Assembly (NCBI GenBank): GCA_026708085.1
Contig: JAPOVP010000184.1
Span: forward strand, 1-48,727
Length of the DNA: 48,727 bases
Reading direction: 5' to 3'
From: Caldilineaceae bacterium
GTDB taxonomy: Bacteria > Chloroflexota > Anaerolineae > Caldilineales > Caldilineaceae
The translations under genes were made by a program, and so were the position numbers. A model generated the notes under the pieces. That model saw only the letters and a program-made list of their open reading frames with translations. It made no database searches and had not been told where the DNA came from. This document shows positions 16,484 to 25,617 of this stretch, in pieces (the first letter of the stretch is position 1; each line of letters opens with the position of its first letter).

Positions 16484-16861
16484 CTGGCTGCCGTGTCGGA
16501 ATGACAGATGGAAGCAACTCCGTGCCGTATTGTACCAGAACGCATCGCATCAGCAGCAGTGGGAGCGCAGCCCAAAGTATGTCCCCCGTCCTTCTGCGAA
16601 AAGAGAGATGATCCCTGACAGTTTTCTCTGTCGGATGCAGCGACAATTCATTATGGCCTCAAAAACAGAGTTTGCAGCGCCTCCGGTGTCTCTGCTAAGA
16701 TGCAGCGACCGGCCCACAGCATGTTTCACACAATGTTGACCCCCAAACATCGTTCGATCCATGCCGTGAACCGCAGACCTTCATCCAACTACCTGACCTG
16801 CAGTCACACATCGTAGACAAGCGATCCTTCCCTACTCCCTTTCCAATCCAGGAGGAATCCC
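16484..16861. other. Divergent intergenic region, rhamnosidase / second importer
   Basis: This 378-base gap should hold the promoters of both flanking operons. On the minus strand TACAAT (16534-16529) is a possible -10 for the rhamnosidase, without a good -35. A 10-mer, ATGCAGCGAC, occurs near 16635 and again near 16700. GACAG and CTGTC form a small palindrome near 16616-16631. No gene or strong operator is seen. Confidence 0.4.
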
Positions 16862-18196
16862 GTGACCCGAAAAGCACACGCTTCAACGACGCGTCCCGTC
16901 TCCCGTCGTGCCTTCCTCAAGACAGCCGGCGCCGGCGCCGCGTTCGCCGCGCTCAGCGCTTGCGCCGTGCCCGCGGCCGCCCCCACCGAAGATGGCGGCG
17001 GCGAAGAAACCATGGCCGAACCGCAGGAGCTGAACATCGTCTACTGGGCCGACAGCAATGACTTTTTCCAGGGCGTCATCGACCAGTATCAGGAAGAGAC
17101 CGGCAACATCGTCAACTATGAAGTCGCGCCGGCCGTCTACATCGAATGGCAGCAGATGATGACAACACGGCTGGCATCGGGCGATACCGGCACCGACGCC
17201 TTCCACTCCGATGACTTTCAGGCCGCCATTTACGGCGCCGCCGGCTGGCTCTCCCCGCTCGAGCCCGTCGTCGAACTCTACGACATCGACCTCGATGACT
17301 GGCCCCAGACGTTGATCCACGATGTCTCGTCCTGGGACGGCGTGCTCTACCGCATTCCTTGGGGCAACGACACCGAGATCTTCTTCTATCGCACCGACTA
17401 TTTCGAGGAAGCCGGCGTCTCTCCGCCCACCGACTGGAACGAACTGGTCGAAGTCGGCACTGCTCTCACAGATGAGGACGCAGGCATCTACGGTATCGCC
17501 CTTTCCGCCACGATCGGTGGCCAGCTGGGCAACGAAATCCAGCATTGGACCAATCAGGGCGGCGGCGCCATCAACAACCTCGACAACGACGGCGCACGCG
17601 AAGCGCTCGCCTTCTATAAGGCGCTCTACGCAGAACACAACATCGCCCCTGATTCTGCCCCGCAGGAGGACTATAGCTCCGTCTTCCAGGGCTGGCTCTC
17701 CGATAAGTACGCCATGTGGTGGTGCTGGGACGGCTTCTTCGGCGCCATGCGCACCAACGAGGAGTTCTGGGCTGATCAGGTTTCCGCATTCCTGCCGCCG
17801 ATGGGACCGGACAACGCCGAGACGATCACCGGCTGCTGGGGCTGGTCCGCCGTTGCCAGCTCGCCTAACCAGGACCTGGCCGCCGAGTGGGTCGGCTTTA
17901 CCGCACGCTCCGATGTCATGAAGCAGCAGATCTATCGCGGCCGCGTTCCCGCCCGTGTCTCCCTCTGGGCCGACCCCGAAGTCCAGGATCTCGCACCCTC
18001 TTCGCCCTTCCTTTTGGATCTGGCCGAGGCCGGCGGCCTTGTCAAAGCCCGCCCGGTTACCCCCAGCATCCAGGAGATCTACGACGCCGCCGAACAGAAC
18101 GTTCACGCCTATCTGACCGATCAGGTCAGCCTCGATGAAGCGGTCACGGCCGCCATGGACAAGATCAACCCAATCCTCGAGCGCGACCTGGGCTGA
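16862..18196 (+). CDS. Sugar ABC transporter substrate-binding lipoprotein (CUT1 type)
   Basis: The 444-residue protein is a family 1 extracytoplasmic solute-binding protein. It starts at GTG 16862 with GGAGG seven bases upstream. The N-terminus carries a twin-arginine signal (R15-R16, SRRAFLK) and a lipobox ending at Cys34, followed by an acidic, Gly-rich linker. LNIVYWADSND opens the binding domain, and GCWGWSAVASSPNQ lies in the region where family 1 proteins bind the sugar. It is followed by two permease genes without an ATPase, as in the first importer. Its position opposite a rhamnosidase and before three Gfo/Idh/MocA dehydrogenases suggests an oligosaccharide or sugar-derivative substrate. 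Confidence 0.87.
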   Translation: MTRKAHASTTRPVSRRAFLKTAGAGAAFAALSACAVPAAAPTEDGGGEETMAEPQELNIVYWADSNDFFQGVIDQYQEETGNIVNYEVAPAVYIEWQQMMTTRLASGDTGTDAFHSDDFQAAIYGAAGWLSPLEPVVELYDIDLDDWPQTLIHDVSSWDGVLYRIPWGNDTEIFFYRTDYFEEAGVSPPTDWNELVEVGTALTDEDAGIYGIALSATIGGQLGNEIQHWTNQGGGAINNLDNDGAREALAFYKALYAEHNIAPDSAPQEDYSSVFQGWLSDKYAMWWCWDGFFGAMRTNEEFWADQVSAFLPPMGPDNAETITGCWGWSAVASSPNQDLAAEWVGFTARSDVMKQQIYRGRVPARVSLWADPEVQDLAPSSPFLLDLAEAGGLVKARPVTPSIQEIYDAAEQNVHAYLTDQVSLDEAVTAAMDKINPILERDLG

Positions 18197-18210
18197 TACC
18201 CGCAATGAAC

Positions 18211-18260
18211 TGCCGGTGGCCAGCATCTACACTGGCCACCGGCAACTGACCACTGACAAC
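18211..18260 (+). repeat. Perfect inverted repeat merging into heptad repeats
   Basis: TGCCGGTGGCCAG (18211-18223) and CTGGCCACCGGCA (18232-18244) form a perfect 13-bp stem with an 8-base loop between the binding-protein and permease genes. The right arm runs without a break into the heptads CGGCAAC, TGACCAC and TGACAAC (18240-18260). No T-tract follows. It could stabilise or process the operon mRNA. Confidence 0.7.
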
Positions 18261-18273
18261 TGGTGTTCCACCC

Positions 18274-19164
18274 TTGTTCGGTCAACAGAACCTCAGCACA
18301 CGGCGTATACTTCTGGCTTGGCTGCTGGTCACCCCAGTGGTTCTGTGGCGGCTCCTCACATCCGTCTATCCCTTCCTGCGCACCTTCTACATCAGCTTCT
18401 TCGACAACAGCCCCGTGCGCCGCACCTTCGACTTCGTCGGCCTGGACAACTACATGGCGTTGACTCGCGATGCCAACGTCGACGCCACCCTCACCTTTAC
18501 CCTCTTCTTTACCGTCACCTCCGTCGCCCTGCAGGTCGTGCTCGGGCTGGCCATCGCCGAGCTACTCAACCAGCGCTTCAAAATGCGCAACTTCACCCGC
18601 GCCGTCAATCTGCTGCCCTGGGCCATGGCCCCCATCGTGATCGCCACCGCCGCCCGCTGGATCTTCCACCAGGACTACGGCCTCATCAACGACATCATCT
18701 GGCGTCTCAGCGGCGAACGCCCGCTCTGGCTTGTCAACTTCACCACCGCCCGCTTCGCCGTAACCATCACCGATGTCTGGAAAAACACAGCCTTCCTCGC
18801 CGTTATATTCCTCAGCGGCCTCCAGGGCATCCCTCTTGAACTTTACGAGGCCGCCAAGATCGACGGCGCCGACGGCGCGCGCTCCTACTGGTACATCACC
18901 CTGCCCCTCCTGATGCCGCTCATCATCTCGATGATCATCTTCACCGCCATCTTCCGCGTACTCACCTTTGAAATCGTCTACGCGCTCACCAACGGCGGCC
19001 CCGGCACCGCGACATCGCTGCTCTCATATCTCGTCTATCTTGAAGGCTTCCGCGTGTTGAACTTCGGCTACGCCTCTGCCATAGCCATGCTGCTCTTTTT
19101 CATCGTTCTGATCGTAGGCGTCCTTGGTTACGGCCTGCTCCGCCGTGCCTGGGAACGTCTGTAA
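18274..19164 (+). CDS. Sugar ABC transporter permease (MalF/UgpA-like)
   Basis: This inner-membrane protein of about 296 residues has six hydrophobic segments. The EAA loop PLELYEAAKIDGADGARSYW lies near residue 188. No in-frame ATG or GTG lies near the N-terminus, and a stop codon occurs at 18247, so the start is probably TTG 18274. That is unusual, no clear ribosome site precedes it, and translation may be weak or coupled. It forms the importer with the genes at 16862 and 19187; the ATPase must come from elsewhere. Confidence 0.85.
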   Translation: MFGQQNLSTRRILLAWLLVTPVVLWRLLTSVYPFLRTFYISFFDNSPVRRTFDFVGLDNYMALTRDANVDATLTFTLFFTVTSVALQVVLGLAIAELLNQRFKMRNFTRAVNLLPWAMAPIVIATAARWIFHQDYGLINDIIWRLSGERPLWLVNFTTARFAVTITDVWKNTAFLAVIFLSGLQGIPLELYEAAKIDGADGARSYWYITLPLLMPLIISMIIFTAIFRVLTFEIVYALTNGGPGTATSLLSYLVYLEGFRVLNFGYASAIAMLLFFIVLIVGVLGYGLLRRAWERL

Positions 19165-19186
19165 CGAATCTGGCTGCTGTCGTCCT

Positions 19187-20044
19187 ATGAATACGCAAAC
19201 CAACCTCTGGCCGAAAATCCGCCCAGCACTTTTCACGCTTACGGTCATTCTCTTCCTGATCGTGATCCTGCTGCCTATTTATTACATCTTCCTGACCGCG
19301 TTCGCCCCCAGCGGGAAACTGTTTACCGTACCGCTTACCTACGTTCCGCGCAGCCTGGCCATCGCACGTTTTCAGGACATCTTCGGCGCGCTGCCCATCG
19401 CCCGCTACATGCTCAACTCCACCCTGCTGGCCACCTTCTCTACCATTCTGGCGCTCACCGTCAGCCTGCTGGCCGCCTACGCCATCGCCCGCCTCAACTT
19501 CCCCGGCGCGAACATGGTAATGATCGGGCTGCTCGCCTCCAGTATGTTGCCCGGCACCGCCACCGTCATTCCTCTTTTCCAGATGTACCAGACGCTCAAG
19601 CTGATGGATACGCTGCACGGCCTCCTCATTCTCTACGGCAGTGCGCTGCTGCCGATCACGACTTGGGTGCTGGTCTCATTTCTACGCCAGGTACCCGTCG
19701 AGATCGAGGATGCAGCCAAGGTCGACGGCGCCAGTTTCTTCCAGCTCCTCTGGCGCATCGTCCTGCCCGTAATCCGCCCCGGCGTCGCCACCATGTTCCT
19801 CATCAACTTCATCATCGGCTGGAACGAATTCTTCACGCCGCTCATCTTTGCTCGCGGCGCCGGCGTCAAGGTCATCACCATGGCCCTCTCCGAAGCCCAG
19901 GTCATCGGCGCACGCAGCGAATTCGACGTCTCCTGGGGCAACATGTCCGCCGTGGCCATCCTCACCACCATCCCGGTCTTCATCATCACCCTCATCTTCC
20001 AGCGCCAGATCGTCGAAGGCATCACCAGCGGCGTCTTCAAATAG
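19187..20044 (+). CDS. Sugar ABC transporter permease (MalG/UgpE-like)
   Basis: This 285-residue protein is the second permease of the importer. It starts at ATG 19187 (MNTQTNLW), 22 bases after the previous gene; a longer in-frame extension to 19124 would overlap that gene and is rejected. Six hydrophobic segments are visible, and the EAA loop VEIEDAAKVDGASFFQLLW lies near residue 170. It ends 25 bases before the first of two closely related Gfo/Idh/MocA genes, so transport and sugar oxidation are probably co-transcribed. Confidence 0.87.
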   Translation: MNTQTNLWPKIRPALFTLTVILFLIVILLPIYYIFLTAFAPSGKLFTVPLTYVPRSLAIARFQDIFGALPIARYMLNSTLLATFSTILALTVSLLAAYAIARLNFPGANMVMIGLLASSMLPGTATVIPLFQMYQTLKLMDTLHGLLILYGSALLPITTWVLVSFLRQVPVEIEDAAKVDGASFFQLLWRIVLPVIRPGVATMFLINFIIGWNEFFTPLIFARGAGVKVITMALSEAQVIGARSEFDVSWGNMSAVAILTTIPVFIITLIFQRQIVEGITSGVFK

Positions 20045-20069
20045 CGTCCCGCAGGAGCGACAAGCTGAT

Positions 20070-21122
20070 ATGGCCACTCTAAAAGTCGGAATCATCGGGC
20101 TTGGCGGCATCGCCCGCTCCCATTGCGACGCCATCGCTACCCTCGAAAATGCCGAAGTCGTCGCCGTCGCCGACCTCTTCGAAGAGAAGCGCCGTCAGTA
20201 CATGGACGAATACGGCATTCCCAGGGGCTACACCTCCCACACCGAGCTCCTGGAGGATGACGAAATCGACGCCGTCGCCGTCGTGCTCGGTCATCAGCTC
20301 CACCACCGCCTCACCGTCGACGCCTGCAACGCCGGCAAACACGTCCTCGTCGAAAAGCCGATGGCCCTCAGCCTCGAACAGTGCGACGACATGATCGATG
20401 CCGCTGCCAGCAACAACGTCAAACTCATGGTCGGCCATACCCCGCACTTCTCCGGCCCCCTCCTCAAAATGAAGGAGATCCTCGATTCCGGCCGGCTGGG
20501 CCCGCTGATGACCATCGTCTGCTTCTCGTGCAAAAACTGGACCTACGCCAACCGCGCGCCCCAGTACCGCAGCCGCTTCCACGGCGGCGGCATGTGGCTC
20601 ACCAACGGCGTCCACGTCGTTGACCGTCTCACCTGGCTCATGGCCTCCCAGGCCGCATCCGTATCCGCCAGCATCGGCACACGCGCCCACTACCAGGCCG
20701 CCGACGATACCGCCACCGCCCTCATCCGCTACAAGAACGGCCTCGCCGGCGTCGCCGTCTCCATCGCCTTCGCCGACGGGCCGCCCATCATGGATACCCA
20801 AGTCATCTGCACCAACGGCACCGTGCGCATCATAGGTGGCAGACAACCGGTCCTCCAGGTCGGGCAGGGGGATGAGTGGGAGGATATACCCTTTGAAGTC
20901 CCGTCGGCCGTCATGCACTATGAGTGGAAATCGTTCGTCCAATCGATCGAACAGGACATCGAGCCGCCCACCTCCGGCGAATGGAGTCGCCACATCATGG
21001 AGATCCTCTTCGCCGCCGAGACCTCGGCCATCAGCGGCAGCGATGTCGTCCTGGAAAGCGGCCTTTCCTGGACCCACCAGCGCGGCGGCATTCCCGTCAC
21101 CCGCGATCACGGCTGGATCTGA
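20070..21122 (+). CDS. Gfo/Idh/MocA family oxidoreductase, copy A of a tandem pair
   Basis: The 350-residue enzyme has an N-terminal Rossmann domain with GLGGIA near residue 10 and the family motif VEKPMAL near residue 95. The HGGGMW and NGVHVVDRLTW segments lie around 170-190, where His and Asp of the family act in catalysis. The start ATG 20070 follows AGGAG by about 12 bases and gives the same length as its neighbour at 21269. A hand alignment without gaps shows 277 of 350 identical residues (79%), so the pair arose by fairly recent tandem duplication. The most divergent part is residues 239-285, which may alter specificity. The likely reaction is oxidation of a sugar or cyclitol; the substrate is not known. 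Confidence 0.9.
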   Translation: MATLKVGIIGLGGIARSHCDAIATLENAEVVAVADLFEEKRRQYMDEYGIPRGYTSHTELLEDDEIDAVAVVLGHQLHHRLTVDACNAGKHVLVEKPMALSLEQCDDMIDAAASNNVKLMVGHTPHFSGPLLKMKEILDSGRLGPLMTIVCFSCKNWTYANRAPQYRSRFHGGGMWLTNGVHVVDRLTWLMASQAASVSASIGTRAHYQAADDTATALIRYKNGLAGVAVSIAFADGPPIMDTQVICTNGTVRIIGGRQPVLQVGQGDEWEDIPFEVPSAVMHYEWKSFVQSIEQDIEPPTSGEWSRHIMEILFAAETSAISGSDVVLESGLSWTHQRGGIPVTRDHGWI

Positions 21123-21268
21123 GGCGCGCAGCCGCCCGGGCCGCTTTACTCCACCGACACGGCATGGCAAACTAGATCTGCAATCCCGGCCAAAAGCCGA
21201 ACATGCCTTCCCTATACATCAGTAAATCGTACCGACTGCTGCAACCCACAGGAGCGAAATAGACAGAC

Positions 21269-22321
21269 ATGGCGAAATTGAAAGTCGGAATCATCGGGCT
21301 GGGCGGCATCGCACGCGCCCACTGTAGTGCCATTGACACCCTCGATAACGTCGAAGTCGTTGCCGTCGCCGATCTCTTCGAAGAGAAGCGCCGCGAATAC
21401 ATGCAGAAGTACGACATCCCCAAGGGCTACCCCTCCCACACCGAGCTTCTCAAGGACGACGAGGTCGAAGCCGTCGCCGTCGTGCTCGGCCATCAACTCC
21501 ACCACCGCCTCACCGTCGACGCCTGCAACGCCGGCAAGCACGTCCTCGTCGAAAAGCCGATGGCGCTCAGCCTCGAGCAGTGCGACGACATGATCGAAGC
21601 CGCCGCCAGCAACAACGTCAAGCTCATGGTCGGCCAGACCCAGCACTACTACGGCACCAGCCTCAAGGCCAAGGAGATCCTCGATTCCGGCCAGCTGGGC
21701 CCGCTGATGACCGTCGTCTGCTACATGTCCAAGAACTGGAACTATGCCAGCCGCCCGCCCCAGTACCGCAGCCGCTTCCACGGCGGCGGCATGTGGCTGG
21801 CCAACGGCGTCCATGTCGTCGACCGCCTCACTTGGCTCATGGCCTCCCAAGCCGTCTCCGTATCCGCCAGCATGGGCACCCGCGCCCACTATCAGGCCAG
21901 CGACGACACCGCCACCGCGCTCGTCCGCTACAAGAACAGCCTCGCCGGCGTCGCCGTCTCCGTCGGTTTCGCCGACGGCGCGCCCAACTTCGAGAGCCAG
22001 GTCATCTGCACCAACGGCACCCTGCGCTTCAGCCAGCACGGCGAAAAGTTCGTCAAAGTCGGCCAGGGAGACGAGTGGAAGGACATCCCCTTCGACGACC
22101 CGCCCGTCGAGATGCACCACGAATGGAAGTCCTTCGTCGAGGCGATCGAACAGGACATCGAGCCGCCTTCCTCCGGCGAGTGGAGCCGCCACATCATGGA
22201 GATCCTCTTCGCCGCCGAGAGTTCGGCCATCACCGGGCGCGAAGTCGTCCTCGAGAGCGGCCACTCCTGGACCCACCAGCGCCACGGCGTGCCCGTCACC
22301 CGCCAACACGGCTGGATCTGA
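21269..22321 (+). CDS. Gfo/Idh/MocA family oxidoreductase, copy B of a tandem pair
   Basis: This 350-residue paralogue of the gene at 20070 keeps the same motifs (GLGGIA, VEKPMAL, HGGGMW, DRLTW) and the same C-terminal ending (HGWI). Even the upstream GGAGCGA-type ribosome site is shared, although here it lies about 14 bases from the ATG. The pair is separated by 146 bases without obvious genes. Differences cluster in residues 239-285 and around 123-134 (QTQHYYGT against HTPHFSGP), which suggests divergence in the substrate region rather than simple redundancy. It probably belongs to the same operon as the importer. Confidence 0.9.
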   Translation: MAKLKVGIIGLGGIARAHCSAIDTLDNVEVVAVADLFEEKRREYMQKYDIPKGYPSHTELLKDDEVEAVAVVLGHQLHHRLTVDACNAGKHVLVEKPMALSLEQCDDMIEAAASNNVKLMVGQTQHYYGTSLKAKEILDSGQLGPLMTVVCYMSKNWNYASRPPQYRSRFHGGGMWLANGVHVVDRLTWLMASQAVSVSASMGTRAHYQASDDTATALVRYKNSLAGVAVSVGFADGAPNFESQVICTNGTLRFSQHGEKFVKVGQGDEWKDIPFDDPPVEMHHEWKSFVEAIEQDIEPPSSGEWSRHIMEILFAAESSAITGREVVLESGHSWTHQRHGVPVTRQHGWI

Positions 22322-22332
22322 GGTAAACAACC

Positions 22333-23367
22333 ATGCGAACTGCGCTACTTTCCTACAGCCATCACGGCCGCGGCATGGCCGGCACAACCCGCGATCTCGG
22401 CCACGAGATCGTCGCCGTCATGGACGCCGAGCAAGGCCCGCGCCAGCAGCTGGCCGATGAGTTCAACTGTCCCGCCTATAGCACTGCAGGCGAGTGCCTC
22501 GACGCCAGCCGGCCCGACGCCGTCCTCGTCGCCGGCAAACATACCGAGATGCCGGCCCATGTCCGCGCCTGCGCCGAGCGCGGCCTGCCCTTCCTGCTCG
22601 ACAAGCCCTTCGCCGACTGCGCCGACCGCCTCCGTCCCGCCGCCGAACTTTGCAAAGAGCGCGGCGTCTTCAGCGCCCTCACCCTGCCCAACCGCGGCAC
22701 CGAGCTTGTCGACACCGTCCAGCGCATGATCGACGACGGCAGCTTCGGCGACCTCGTCCTCTACAACAGCCGCCTCAACAACGGGCCGCCCTCCCGCTAC
22801 GATCCCACGCCCTCCGCCTGGCACAACGACGCCACTATCTCCGGCGGCGGCTGCTGGGCGACCGAGTCCGCCCACGGCATCGACACCTATCTACAGTTCG
22901 TCGGCGACAAGCCCGTTACCGCCGTCGGCGGCGTCATCTCCAACTCGATGTACGCACGCGAAGTAGAAGACGTGGCGGTGGGAGTCTTACGCACCGACGA
23001 CGGCGTCACCGGCATCGTCGAATCTGGCTACAGCTATCCGTCAGGCGCCCGCGCGGGCGACCACAGTTTCCGCTTCATCGGCACCAAAGCGACCGTCCTG
23101 CAACGCTATGACCAGCAGGGAAACAGGGTGACAGAGGTCCACACAACCGAGGGCGTGACCTTCCACGAGGAATCGCCGCATACCCGCGGCATGAAGGAGA
23201 TCATGCGCAGAGCACTTGTAGCCATCGAAGAAGGGCGCAGCAGCTTCTCGCCCGACGTCGGGCATGCAGTGCGCATCCTCGAAATCCAGGACGCGGTCTA
23301 CGCCCTCGCCCGCGCCAACCCGATGACCAACGGCCCCCATCCACTCGGCGCGCCCGGGGCGGTCTAG
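22333..23367 (+). CDS. Gfo/Idh/MocA family oxidoreductase, divergent member
   Basis: This 344-residue protein is a third member of the family in the operon, but only distantly related to the preceding pair. The N-terminal Rossmann strand is MRTALLSYSHHGRGMAG, with HGRGMAG where the glycine-rich loop is expected. The usual EKP is replaced by DKP (LLDKPFADC) near residue 95. ISGGGCWATESAHGIDTYL near residue 175 corresponds to the region of the catalytic His. It begins 11 bases after copy B and is surely co-transcribed. It ends shortly before a bidirectional terminator. The altered motifs suggest a different substrate or a chaperone/reductase partner role, but this is speculation. Confidence 0.82.
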   Translation: MRTALLSYSHHGRGMAGTTRDLGHEIVAVMDAEQGPRQQLADEFNCPAYSTAGECLDASRPDAVLVAGKHTEMPAHVRACAERGLPFLLDKPFADCADRLRPAAELCKERGVFSALTLPNRGTELVDTVQRMIDDGSFGDLVLYNSRLNNGPPSRYDPTPSAWHNDATISGGGCWATESAHGIDTYLQFVGDKPVTAVGGVISNSMYAREVEDVAVGVLRTDDGVTGIVESGYSYPSGARAGDHSFRFIGTKATVLQRYDQQGNRVTEVHTTEGVTFHEESPHTRGMKEIMRRALVAIEEGRSSFSPDVGHAVRILEIQDAVYALARANPMTNGPHPLGAPGAV

Positions 23368-23392
23368 CGGCGGCGTACTGCCTTCGAAAAGA

Positions 23393-23421
23393 AAACCGGC
23401 ACGCGAGCGGCGTGCCGGTTT
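23393..23421. terminator. Bidirectional terminator between convergent genes
   Basis: AAACCGGCACGC (23393-23404) pairs perfectly with GCGTGCCGGTTT (23410-23421) around a 5-base loop. It lies between two converging genes. The minus-strand transcript ends in TTTTCTTTT-like sequence, and the plus-strand transcript in a shorter T stretch, so it can serve both. Confidence 0.85.
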
Positions 23422-23454
23422 GTCGATCTGTTATCTGTTTTTCCAGACTAAAAC

Positions 23455-24249
23455 CTACACCCGCCCCGCAAACGAACGCCCCCGCACCTGCTTAAACGGC
23501 GGCATCTTCGGCGCGTCCGTAACCGATTCATCCCGCCGCGACGACGCCCGCATGTAGTGGACCGCATAGCCGCGCCGCCTTTGCCCCGACAGGTTGGCGT
23601 TGCTCTGGTGCAGGACCAGGCTGTGATGAAAACTGATGCTGCCCGCATTCAGAGGCGCAGGCACGATCGGCCACTGGTCGCTCCCCAGATCTTCCACGAA
23701 CCAGGACAGCCGCTCCCCTCGTATCATCCCCCAGCGGTGCGTGCCGGGGCAGAAGTTCAGGCAGCCGTTATCCACCGTTGCATCATCGATCGCCGTCCAC
23801 GCCGAAACCAGGTCCATCGGGAGAATGTCCCGCCACGACGCCGAATCCTGGTGCCACGGCTGCTCCGTCCCCGTGACCGGCGCCTTCATGAACAACTGGT
23901 CCCCGTACATCTTGATGTCATCGCTGCCCAGCAGATCGGCAATGATGTCGACGATTTTGGGATGGCTGGCATGGCCCCACATGACCTCATCATAGACGGC
24001 CAGATTGTACAGTTTGCGCACCGACAGCACCTGGTCCGCAACTTCACGTTCACCTTCCCGGAACACCTTTTCCAGCTGAATGCTCGTCTCCGGGATGTGT
24101 TCGACTTTGCCGGCCGCGATCAGATCGGTATGTGCCGCCAGAGCCGCCACCTCATCCCCCGAGAGAACGTCCTCGACGGTCAGAAAGCCGTTGAGTCTGA
24201 ATTGCCTGACCTGCTCCTCAGACAACACGCGCAGGCGAGTAGTTGCCAT
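23455..24249 (-). CDS. Phytanoyl-CoA dioxygenase (PhyH) family protein
   Basis: The 264-residue protein is an Fe(II)/2-oxoglutarate-dependent oxygenase of the PhyH superfamily. The facial triad is visible: His133 and Asp135 in PWHQDSASW, and the distal His214 in LVLHQSNANLSG. An arginine-rich stretch (GQRRRGYAVHY) follows and includes the likely 2-oxoglutarate-binding Arg. The ribosome site is AAAGGA, ten bases before the ATG. Members hydroxylate varied small molecules, including ectoine, mitomycins and other metabolites. The gene lies after the Gfo/Idh/MocA operon in opposite orientation and upstream of nothing obvious. The substrate is not known. Confidence 0.9.
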   Translation of the reverse strand: MATTRLRVLSEEQVRQFRLNGFLTVEDVLSGDEVAALAAHTDLIAAGKVEHIPETSIQLEKVFREGEREVADQVLSVRKLYNLAVYDEVMWGHASHPKIVDIIADLLGSDDIKMYGDQLFMKAPVTGTEQPWHQDSASWRDILPMDLVSAWTAIDDATVDNGCLNFCPGTHRWGMIRGERLSWFVEDLGSDQWPIVPAPLNAGSISFHHSLVLHQSNANLSGQRRRGYAVHYMRASSRRDESVTDAPKMPPFKQVRGRSFAGRV

Positions 24250-24332
24250 GTAACAAAGTCCTTTCCCTGTGAAACCGGATTCGGCAACGTTTTGAGATCT
24301 CCCTAAACGCCAGCAGGTCTCCCGCTACGCGA

Positions 24333-25316
24333 CTACTCTTCCTCCACCCAGGCAGCCGGCGCCGTATCCACACCGTGTTTGGCGAACACCGCATCGATCT
24401 CCTCCAGCGTCTCCTGGTCAAGTGACCAGTCGAGACCGGCCACGTTTTCCTCGACCTCCTCCGGGCGGCGGAAACCGATCAGCGCCACGCTCACGACCGG
24501 ATTCGACAGCGCCCAGCGCAGCGCAAGTTGAGGCATCGTCTTGCCGTGCCGGGCAGCGATCGGCTTGAGGTCATCGGCCGCAGCCACGTTCCTGGCAAAG
24601 ACCTCCTCCGTAAACAGGGGAATGTTGAAGGCCGTGCCATTGGAGCGCCAGTCACTTTCGTCAAACGTCGTCTCCGAAGTGAACGTGCCTGTCAGCAGCC
24701 CGTGCGCCAGCGAACCGTAGGTCATCAGCCCGATGCCGTGCTTATCGATCGTCGGGAAGATCTCGCGCTCCAGGCGGCGGTCGAACATATGGTAGCCGTA
24801 CTGGGCGATGTCCACCCGCCGCGTCTCCATACAGGTCTCGATCTGCTGCGGCCGGAAGTTGGAAACACCCACGAAGCGGGCCTTCCCCGCCTGCACGATC
24901 TCCTCCAGCACCCCCATCGGCTCCTCCAGCGGCACATCCCTGTCCGGCCAATGGACCAGATAGACATCTACATAGTCGGTTCCGAGCGCCTTGAGGCTGC
25001 GGTCGATGGAAGCCAAAGCCGTCTCGCGGCGGCTGTCGCGCCGCCACTTGCCTTCCTGCTGGTAGATGCCCCACTTGGTCACGACGATCGCCTCCTGACG
25101 CCGCGCGCCCAGGGCCTTACCCAGAATCTCCTCGGACTGGCCGAAGCCGTATCCCTCGGCCGTGTCAAAGAGATTAATCCCAAGGTCGAGTGCCCGATGC
25201 ACCGCCTTGACAACGTCGCTTTCCTCAAAGTGTCCGTACCCGCCGCCAATCTCCCAGCAGCCGAAACCGATAGCCGATACATTCAGTCCCGTACGTCCAA
25301 ATGCGCGATATTCCAT
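24333..25316 (-). CDS. Aldo/keto reductase
   Basis: This 327-residue protein is an NADPH-dependent TIM-barrel reductase. The catalytic tetrad is complete: Asp in NLFDTAEGYG, Tyr in the same segment, Lys in VVTKWGIY and His in VYLVHWPDRD. The C-terminal cofactor-binding region (ALIGFRRPEEVEEN) is intact. The start ATG 25316 (MEYRAFGRTGLN) is chosen because GGAGG lies seven bases upstream; the in-frame start at 25334 lies before that site. It sits 83 bases upstream of the PhyH gene on the same strand, so the two may be co-transcribed and act on one alcohol or aldehyde substrate. Confidence 0.92.
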   Translation of the reverse strand: MEYRAFGRTGLNVSAIGFGCWEIGGGYGHFEESDVVKAVHRALDLGINLFDTAEGYGFGQSEEILGKALGARRQEAIVVTKWGIYQQEGKWRRDSRRETALASIDRSLKALGTDYVDVYLVHWPDRDVPLEEPMGVLEEIVQAGKARFVGVSNFRPQQIETCMETRRVDIAQYGYHMFDRRLEREIFPTIDKHGIGLMTYGSLAHGLLTGTFTSETTFDESDWRSNGTAFNIPLFTEEVFARNVAAADDLKPIAARHGKTMPQLALRWALSNPVVSVALIGFRRPEEVEENVAGLDWSLDQETLEEIDAVFAKHGVDTAPAAWVEEE

Positions 25317-25561
25317 CTCTTGGCCTCCCTGCATTCGTCTGTTTTCAATGGCTAGAGGTTATGCAAACCTTTAGGATGCAGACAGTGTACAACGCGACCC
25401 AAGGCGGGTCAACGGACGGGAAATAGGGTGCATCCCAAATTAGGGTGAACTCTCCTACACCTCTGGCACCAACGAAACCATAGCCCTTCCGTCATCCAAT
25501 CTGAAGCAGAGGAAAAGGCAGTTCTCTCTCCTCACTCCTCTTCACTCTCTCCTCGCTATTT

Positions 25562-25617
25562 TGGGCGGTCGGGCGCAAGCGCCCTCCCTTGTGCGGGGGC
25601 TCCGCCCCCGCAACGCC
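25562..25617. repeat. 56-bp palindromic element, copy 1
   Basis: This 56-base sequence differs from the copy at 48672-48727 at only two positions. It contains two hairpins: GGGCG/CGCCC around a CAAG loop, then GCGGGGGC/GCCCCCGC around a 3-base loop, with TCCCTTGT between the two hairpins. The two differences lie opposite each other in the first stem. Confidence 0.85.

Noticed and set aside
16883..18226. A 447-codon minus-strand frame opposite the second binding-protein gene
   Set aside because: Compositional shadow; the plus-strand protein has signal peptide, family motifs and a perfect ribosome site.
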